Below, in pieces: positions 58,294 to 64,000 of a stretch of 64,000 nucleotides of DNA. Made by a program: the position numbers and the translations under genes. Source of the DNA: Siderastrea siderea (taxonomy: Eukaryota; Cnidaria; Anthozoa; Scleractinia; Rhizangiidae); NCBI GenBank assembly GCA_964030785.1, contig OZ034970.1, positions 20,969,134-21,033,133 of the forward strand, given 5' to 3'. Every line of letters begins with the position of its first letter. Position 1 is the first letter of the stretch. A model generated the notes under the pieces. The model did not search any database, was not told where the DNA came from, and saw nothing but the letters and a program-made list of their open reading frames with translations.

Positions 58294-59430
58294 TCGTTGA
58301 AGGAAAGCGAGGACGGACAACTTCTGACGACTAAAAAGTTAAAAAATTTAATAAAAAATAAAAACGTTTCGGTCTTAGACCTTCATCAGTTACATGAAAA
58401 ATTGAACTTATCAAATCTACCTTAAATAAGATTACAGAACAAAACAAGACGCAAAATACAATTCAACGCTATGAGTTACGTAACCGGCGTGATTATAACA
58501 ATACTAAAACGAGGATAAGTGACGCTAACATTCAAAAATAAAAACAAATATAGTACAACGATTATATAACGAAAAAAGGAAAACTAAACAATACTAACAA
58601 TTAAACGTAATTACAAGGTGTAGATGCAGGTACAACACTAAATAAATGAACGATACAAGGCAAAAATATAACAAAAGACCGGAAATATGCTACTATAAAA
58701 ATAAATAACAAAAGATGACAGATAAGACTAAAAACTAAAAAGTACTAATTCAAAAAAGATGACATTTGCAAAGCGGCAAAAGAAAGAGCAGTCAAAAGGA
58801 AAGCAACCTACGTTTACGCAAACATGGATCATACCAAAATCCCAAATCGAGGCCTTTGGAGCCCCAAAGGGCCGATAGACAACAAAATCCCTGGGGGGGC
58901 CCTTAAACAATAATGACCGTAATAAGTTCCCCGGACAGGGCCTTTGAGTATACCCAACACCTAAGAGGCTGACAAAATCCAAGAAAAGGGCCTTTGAACG
59001 GCCATATATCGCGAACAAAGAATCGCAAAAAAGAAAATTAATTGTAACAAATTCTATTCCTAGAATGAAATTCTTTTCTTTTATTTAAACCATGGGGTGC
59101 CAAAGAGAACAGCTGAGCACTCCAATAAGCCTCCTTTGTAATTAAAAGCCTGTTGATCTCATCCGAGTTGTTTGGGGCCTGCACCTGATCAATACATTGA
59201 AACGAAAAATCATCTAAAATCTTAATCGCTGTACTATATTGTTTTTATAGCGTTGAATTGTATTTTGCGTCTTGTTTTGTTCTGTAATCTTATTTAAGGT
59301 AGATTTGATAAGTTCAATTTTTCATGTAACTGATGAAGGTCTAAGACCGAAACGTTTTTATTTTTTATTAAATTTTTTAACTTTTTAGTCGTCCGAAGTT
59401 GTCCGTCCTCGCTTTCCTTCAACGAGTTTT
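58291..59430. mobile_element. Fold-back element with ~180-bp inverted ends
   Basis: 58291..58470 and 59250..59430 are near-perfect inverted copies starting ACTCGTTGAAGGAAAGCGAG. Each end contains a hammerhead-like core (CTGATGA...GAAACG) at 58389..58365 (minus) and 59330..59354 (plus). No coding capacity. Likely a non-autonomous element related to the Penelope family by its ribozyme-like ends. Confidence 0.7.
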
Positions 59431-59547
59431 AATTCCATGCAGAGAGGCTTGGACTGTGAATCTTTGATCCTCCTGACGCAGTGGCATTCTTTGTTGGCCT
59501 GAGGCAACCATTATCTGTTTATATATATATATATATAATATATATAT

Positions 59548-59590
<43 letters not shown>

Positions 59591-59882
59591 AGTTAATGGT
59601 TGCCTCAGGCCAGCAAAGAATGCCACTGCGTCAGGAGGATCAAAGATTCACAGTCCAAGCCTCTCTGCATGGAATTAAAACTCGTTGAAGGAAAGCGAGG
59701 ACGGACAACTTCTGACGATTAAAAAGTTAAAAAATTCAATAAAAAAATAAAAACGTTTCGGTCAGTAGACCTTCATCAGTTACCTTGATGAAGGTCTACT
59801 GACCGAAACGTTTTTATTTTTTTATTAAATTTTTTAACTTTTTAATCGTCAGAAGTTGTCCGTCCTCGCTTTCCTTCAACGA

Positions 59883-59883
<1 letters not shown>
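59431..59883. repeat. Nested palindromes around a (TA)n core
   Basis: 59431..59520 (with GTGAATCTTTGATCCTCCTG) is inverted at 59585..59680 across a TA-rich centre. Directly adjoining, 59684..59883 is itself an almost perfect ~200-bp palindrome whose arms each contain a hammerhead-like core (59779..59754 minus, 59785..59810 plus, the latter with T for C in box 1). Confidence 0.8.
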
Positions 59884-59970
<87 letters not shown>

Positions 59971-60119
59971 CCGTTTTCAAAAACATTGCAACTTGAAAAA
60001 TATATATACATATATACATCTTTTGTCTTCACAACGCGAAAACAAAAGAATAAATATGAAAACAAAAGGTATATATATATGTATATATATTTTTCAAGTT
60101 GCAATGTTTTTGAAAACGG

Positions 60120-60208
<89 letters not shown>
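59884..60208. repeat. Long (TA)n microsatellites
   Basis: TA tracts at 59884..59967 and 60123..60206 surround an inverted pair of ACCCGTTTTCAAAAACATTG (59969.. and, reversed, 60100..60119). Frames of alternating Tyr and Ile across them are artefacts. Confidence 0.85.
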
Positions 60209-60212
<4 letters not shown>

Positions 60213-60270
60213 AATGTTACGGTCAAGAGTCCAACTCCAAGATAGCCTTGTTGGTTTAATCAGCGCTCAA

Positions 60271-60297
60271 CGTTTCGACCATCACGGTCTTCATCAG
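60271..60297 (-). ncRNA. Hammerhead-like ribozyme core of the Penelope relic
   Basis: On the minus strand CTGATGA, a helix II of GACC-GTGAT-GGTC, then GAAACG. Penelope-like elements are known to carry hammerhead motifs in their terminal repeats, and this one lies 3-prime of the endonuclease region. Stem III is not obvious. Confidence 0.5.
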
Positions 60298-60452
60298 GAG
60301 CACTAGAGGTATACACTAGTTACAACATTCAAATTTAAAATTCGGGTCAACGGTAAGAATATTTGACATGCCATGACGTAAAGAGCTAAAATAAGACGAA
60401 AGTAACAACATGAAAATAGGCTATAGAAATATCTAAATGTAGATTAAAAAAA

Positions 60453-60830
60453 TTATACAAGGCTGTTTATAGTAGGTTTGAGTTTACGAATCCAGTAATT
60501 TTCCCGAGCTCTTCTGCTATCTTGATTAGGATTTCTAACTTTTTCAATAACAGTTAATTTAAGATATTTAACTCCACAGTTTTTAAAGTGCCTGACAGTT
60601 GGAATATTTTTATATCCAGCGTTAATGTCACTGCGGTGTTGATTTGCCTGGCGGTGAATGGGGTTTCTTGTTTCGCCCACATACTGATTATTGCATTTGC
60701 TGCATTCGATCAAATATATGACGTTACTAGTTCGGCACGTTGCGCGTTGTTGTAGTGTAATTTTTTCTCCTGTAGTAGTGCTTGTCACTGTCTGCGTAAA
60801 ATGTCCATATGTCTGGCAGCATGTGCACAT
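60453..60830 (-). pseudogene. GIY-YIG endonuclease domain of the Penelope relic
   Basis: About 125 residues. VIYLIECSKCNNQYVGETRN contains the GIY-YIG strand pair with the CxxC typical of Penelope endonucleases, followed by HRQANQHRSDI and a NYWIRKLKPTIN end. The nuclease nicks target DNA for retrotransposition. Upstream the frame is lost near 60840 within the cysteine-rich linker. Confidence 0.85.
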
Positions 60831-61577
60831 CTTGTGTCCGCTCCACAGGGCCAGAATCCAGAGCTATGATGTTGTGTTGGCCTTTGTTGCTTGTGTTTGT
60901 GCGAAAAGTGAATTTTTAGGTTCCTGTTGGTTTTGAAGGAACGGCTACAGATTCTGCAGATGGTTTCACAAGGATTCAGGATGTTTCTATCAATTGGTAG
61001 TGTTGAGTGGTCATTAGAATCATTAGAATCACTGATGTTAGACGGTGGCAGTCTTTTGTTTGTTAGCATCTGTGACAAACTTCTTCCTCTTCGATAGGCA
61101 ACGAGAGGGGTTTCTTTAAAGATGGTCTGGCATTTGGATGATGTGTGTAGAATATCAGTGCTGATGATCGTTGAGAATTTTGTGTAGGTTTGGTAGTGCT
61201 GGATTGTAGGTCACTACAAGGGGCACACGTTCGGTGGAGGCATTAAGCTTAGTTTTAAGTGATTCTTCTCTTGTTGTTTTCCTTGCTTTCATTATGTATT
61301 CCTTGAACAGCTTACTCTTGTAACTACGTTCAAGGAGTACATTTTGTAGTTCACGTGCCTGTTTCTCAAAGATTGGTCGTTTGAGCAGATGCGACGTAAT
61401 CTCAGTGCCAGGCTGTAAGGGATGGATGTTTTAGTGTGACGTGGGTGGCAGCTGGTCCAGTTAAGGTATTGTTGGGTATCAGTTGGTTTAGTGTACAGGT
61501 CAGTACTAATATTGCCTTTGTCGTTGATTACTTGGACGTCAAGAAAAGGGATATTTGTGGATATATATCTATCTGTC

Positions 61578-61670
61578 TTATTAGATGCTTCGGTGTGAAG
61601 TATAGTATCGCCGTATATTTTTACGAGTTGTGCATATACGGCGATACTTCACACCGAAACATCTAATAAG
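61578..61670. repeat. Long hairpin / small palindromic insert
   Basis: CTTATTAGATGCTTCGGTGT and the sequence to about 61615 is repeated inverted, ending ACACCGAAACATCTAATAAG at 61670, with a short loop. It truncates the 5-prime side of the Penelope relic and could be a tiny MITE. Confidence 0.7.
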
Positions 61671-62037
61671 AGATTTATTATCCAACTTAACCTTTTTCAA
61701 CCTTTTTCAGTAACTTGAAAGAAAACTACCAGTGTATAAAACAGGACGAGTGCGCGCACGGTACTGTACAATAACCAACTGTACAATATCGTGGGATATT
61801 TGTACTCGTTTCGCGCGCTTTCTGTACAATAACTAATACAGTTGGATAATAAACATGCATATTCACCTCTGTTTATAATGCTGCACAGGGTGGGTAAAGT
61901 TTGAGTCTGTGGATGCATGCAATTCTAAGTGACTTCAGTGTGACCAATCAAATAACAGTTGCTGAGCAGAACTTTTATTTAGTGCTTTTTTCAATACGGT
62001 CCCTAACGCAACGTTTTCATTCTTTGTCCACTTCCAG
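61671..62037. other. Remainder of intron 2 of the VWA gene
   Basis: No gene. GTACAATA/TATTGTACA-type inverted pieces near 61765-61830 are visible. It ends in a CTTCCAG acceptor at 62037. Confidence 0.5.
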
Positions 62038-62309
62038 CTGTAAAGAAGGTCGTTGTTCTGGTGACAGATGGTTTCAGCTCACTCGGGATTGAAACTACAA
62101 AAAAGTTAACGGACGGAATGAAGACAAAAGGTTTCAGGTTCTTCACCGTGGGGACTTCTGATCGTTTGCACAGATTCTTCAAAGCTGAACTAGATGAGCT
62201 GGCTAGCAAACCAAGAGAGACGCACCAACTTATTGTTGACCTTGATAAGAATTCCTTCACTAAGGATCAAGTGGAGCGGCTGGCTAAAGAGATCTGTACA
62301 ACTAGCTAA
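62038..62309 (+). CDS. Secreted VWA protein, exon 3
   Basis: It completes the VWA domain: AVKKVVVLVTDGFSSLGIET has the third MIDAS aspartate (VTDG), followed by MKTKGFRFFTVGTSDRL and a terminal helix, ending at TAA 62307. The joined product is 218 residues: a signal peptide plus one complete VWA domain, probably a secreted metal-dependent adhesion or matrix protein. No other domain is present. The three exon phases agree. Confidence 0.82.
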
Positions 62310-62639
62310 TAACTGAGAAAAAATGACGACTTTATATTCTTTGAGTTGTGTTGCGTTATAGAAGCGGAGAGAAAAAGCACTTCATAATGTCGAACACTTT
62401 TTTGTTGATTAGTTATAAGGCCTATTATTATGTAAAGAAATCTCACGTAGTGAATCCCGGACAGTACTGATGTGAGCATAAACTATTATGTTTCAATTTC
62501 TTCTACGATTTTCAAAAATACATTAAACTTGATTAATTAAAATGCAGTAAATGATTTTTGTGACCAAATATTACGTTTATAATGCTATATAAACGATTTT
62601 ACTCAGCGTAAAGTTCATTAAGTGGGGCGCATAAATAAT
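62310..62639. other. Downstream flank of the VWA gene
   Basis: AT-rich, likely 3-prime UTR and flank. No feature I can name with confidence. Confidence 0.4.
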
Positions 62640-62905
62640 CAGCTTTGTTTTAACGAGGGTGACACCCAACAGTTTGGGACTGACAAACCTGTGGCCCTCG
62701 GGTTCCGGGTCGAATTGGAATTTGGAAATGTTGGTTTTTGAGGAGAGCGGAAAACCGGAGAACCCGGAGAAAAACCTCTCGTAGCAGGGACGAGAACCAA
62801 GCACAAACTCAACCCGCATATGACACCGGGACCGGGAGTCGAACCCGGGCGACATTGGTGGGAGACGAGCGCTCTCACCGCCGCGCCATCCCTGCTCCCC
62901 CTGCG
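62640..62905 (-). mobile_element. tRNA-derived SINE
   Basis: Minus strand: a tRNA-like head with A box TGGCGCGGCGG (near 62885) and a perfect B box GGTTCGACTCC (62845..62835) is followed by GTCATATGCGGGTTGAGTTT and a body with TCTCCGGGTTCTCCGGTTTT and CTCAAAAACCAACATTT. This combination is an abundant SINE type I recall from cnidarian genomes. The 3-prime limit near 62640 is approximate. Confidence 0.75.
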
Positions 62906-64000
62906 CATAATTCTGTTGGGTATTTGTACGAGTCAACTTTTCCCCCCCAGTATTGCATTAGTGCACAGTCTTGGTGCGTATTTATGCCGTGGTTCACTTT
63001 TTTCTTTTCTATTGTCTTTCTTTTGTTTCAGACTTTAATGATTTATGATAATAGGTATTAGACAATTAAAAAAAGTCAACCTTCTTTATTTGTTGAAGAT
63101 ATATTAGATGACCATCAGTAAGTTTTACAAACTTGTTTATTCACAGGAGGTTAGCTAAGCTTAATGACACAATCGATATTCATACGGCTGCAAGGGAACT
63201 ACGTAAACCTTGCTTTCTGTTGAGCATGTAAGCTATGTTTTTAACAGAAGTAAGTAATTCCCTTGACAGGTAAAAGAATCTCCTGTGACAAGGAAGTGTA
63301 AGTATCTGACCGATCGATTTCTTCGCCCTCAAAAATCTATATTCCCTCATTCTTCCCGATGAGCTCCGCAAAAGCCTAGTGTACTAGGGATGCGAAGGTC
63401 TCGGTCCTTTTCGCCGGTTTTGTTACGTGTAACGCATAGACAGTAGTTTTATTTCGCCTGGATATGACCACACTAGCCCTTCGCACGTTACTCCAAAACA
63501 TTTATGTCAGCTTTTCTCAGAACTGTACGTTTATACACCTAACGGTGTGAGGAGCTCAGTGAATATGCCCCCTAAGAATGCAACCTAGCTCCACTATAAG
63601 AAACTACGCCTCATTCACGAATACACTTGCTCATTGGAAGTAGTGCACAGAACTGTGTTCCAGCATTTGTAACACTGTAACTTTGTTTCAACGCTAAACA
63701 AGATTTATGCTAATATGCAGTATGGTGAAGACAGATTGAGAAACTATGTTGGCTCATCTATTTAACAAAATAAGACCCTGGAACATGATGTGCAACATTA
63801 TATCCTCTCCCTTGGCTTGGTAAGGTCTAGTTTTTCGAACAACCTTATATTAACTAAAAAATAATAATTTCCACGAATGGACGAAAACTTGCGATGTGCA
63901 GTTTTACAGTTGCCTCGGTATTATACCATATAACCAAAGCTTAGAACTCTGGAGGCTGTAAAACCGAAATAGCTGAGCGAAAAGCGTGTGTCACCATGGA
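62906..64000. other. Intergenic DNA to window end
   Basis: No gene, RNA or repeat that I can support; only short chance frames. Confidence 0.45.

Larger units (their letters stand above)
60215..61570 (-). mobile_element. Penelope-like retroelement relic (RT end plus GIY-YIG)
   Basis: On the minus strand, decayed frames encode in order: FLDVQVINDKGNIS and DLYTKPTDTQQYLNW (about 61550-61450), SLALRLRRICS, RVPLVVTYNPALPNLHKI and LVAYRRGRSLSQML (RT end, to about 61070), a C2H2-like CRICSRSFKTNRNLK...HFSHKH near 60950, and a GIY-YIG endonuclease (60830..60453: SNVIYLIECSKCNNQYVGET). At least two frameshifts break it (near 61365 and 60840). The 5-prime part is missing. A hammerhead-like core lies beyond the end at 60297..60271. 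Confidence 0.85.

Noticed and set aside
56500..60226. Frames of alternating Tyr and Ile
   Set aside because: Translations of (TA)n microsatellites.

Overview
The window looks like nuclear DNA of an invertebrate animal, most likely an anthozoan cnidarian such as a coral or relative. This is inferred from the spliced genes and the mix of repeats (Maverick, BEL/Pao, Penelope, LINE ORF1, tRNA-SINE). No species can be named from the sequence alone. Host genes are sparse and most recognisable content is mobile DNA.

The centrepiece is a complete Maverick/Polinton (adintovirus-like) endogenous virus at 3455..25689. It has about 404-bp terminal inverted repeats, differing by one homopolymer indel, and a perfect 6-bp target duplication GAAGTG. 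It carries 28 open genes without a visible break. The left arm has an outward minus-strand cluster (RING protein and two small paralogs), a diverging 180-residue gene, and a SLOG-fold gene. A long rightward block follows: GRF zinc-finger protein, chromodomain integrase, two paralogous penton-like proteins, basic core-like peptides, major capsid protein, adenain-like protease, a tRNA-like gene, packaging ATPase, membrane protein, more core peptides and a parvovirus-type phospholipase A2. The right arm has two minus-strand regulator-like genes and an outward protein-primed type DNA polymerase. Together they cover integration, replication, capsid assembly, maturation, packaging and probably membrane escape. 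Genes abut or overlap by a few bases at many junctions. Two related bidirectional promoters sit in the two arms.

Flanking the Maverick: on the left are a hairpin-forming minisatellite, a possible retroelement exon, a MITE-like repeat and a pyrimidine tract. On the right are a LINE tail and a zinc-knuckle gene fragment. A 7.7-kb DNA transposon (28349..36090, 5-bp duplication) encodes a spliced, frameshifted protein with a possible RNase-H-type core and NHL-like propeller repeats; I cannot place it in a named superfamily. A BEL/Pao retrotransposon with seemingly identical LTRs (37811..45751) splits an exon of a caspase-like gene that already lacks both catalytic residues.

The last 16 kb hold an ORF1-only LINE copy with target duplications and poly(A), and a three-exon gene for a small secreted VWA protein. 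The second intron of that gene contains (TA)n tracts, large palindromes, a Penelope relic and several hammerhead-like ribozyme cores. A tRNA-derived SINE lies downstream of the gene.
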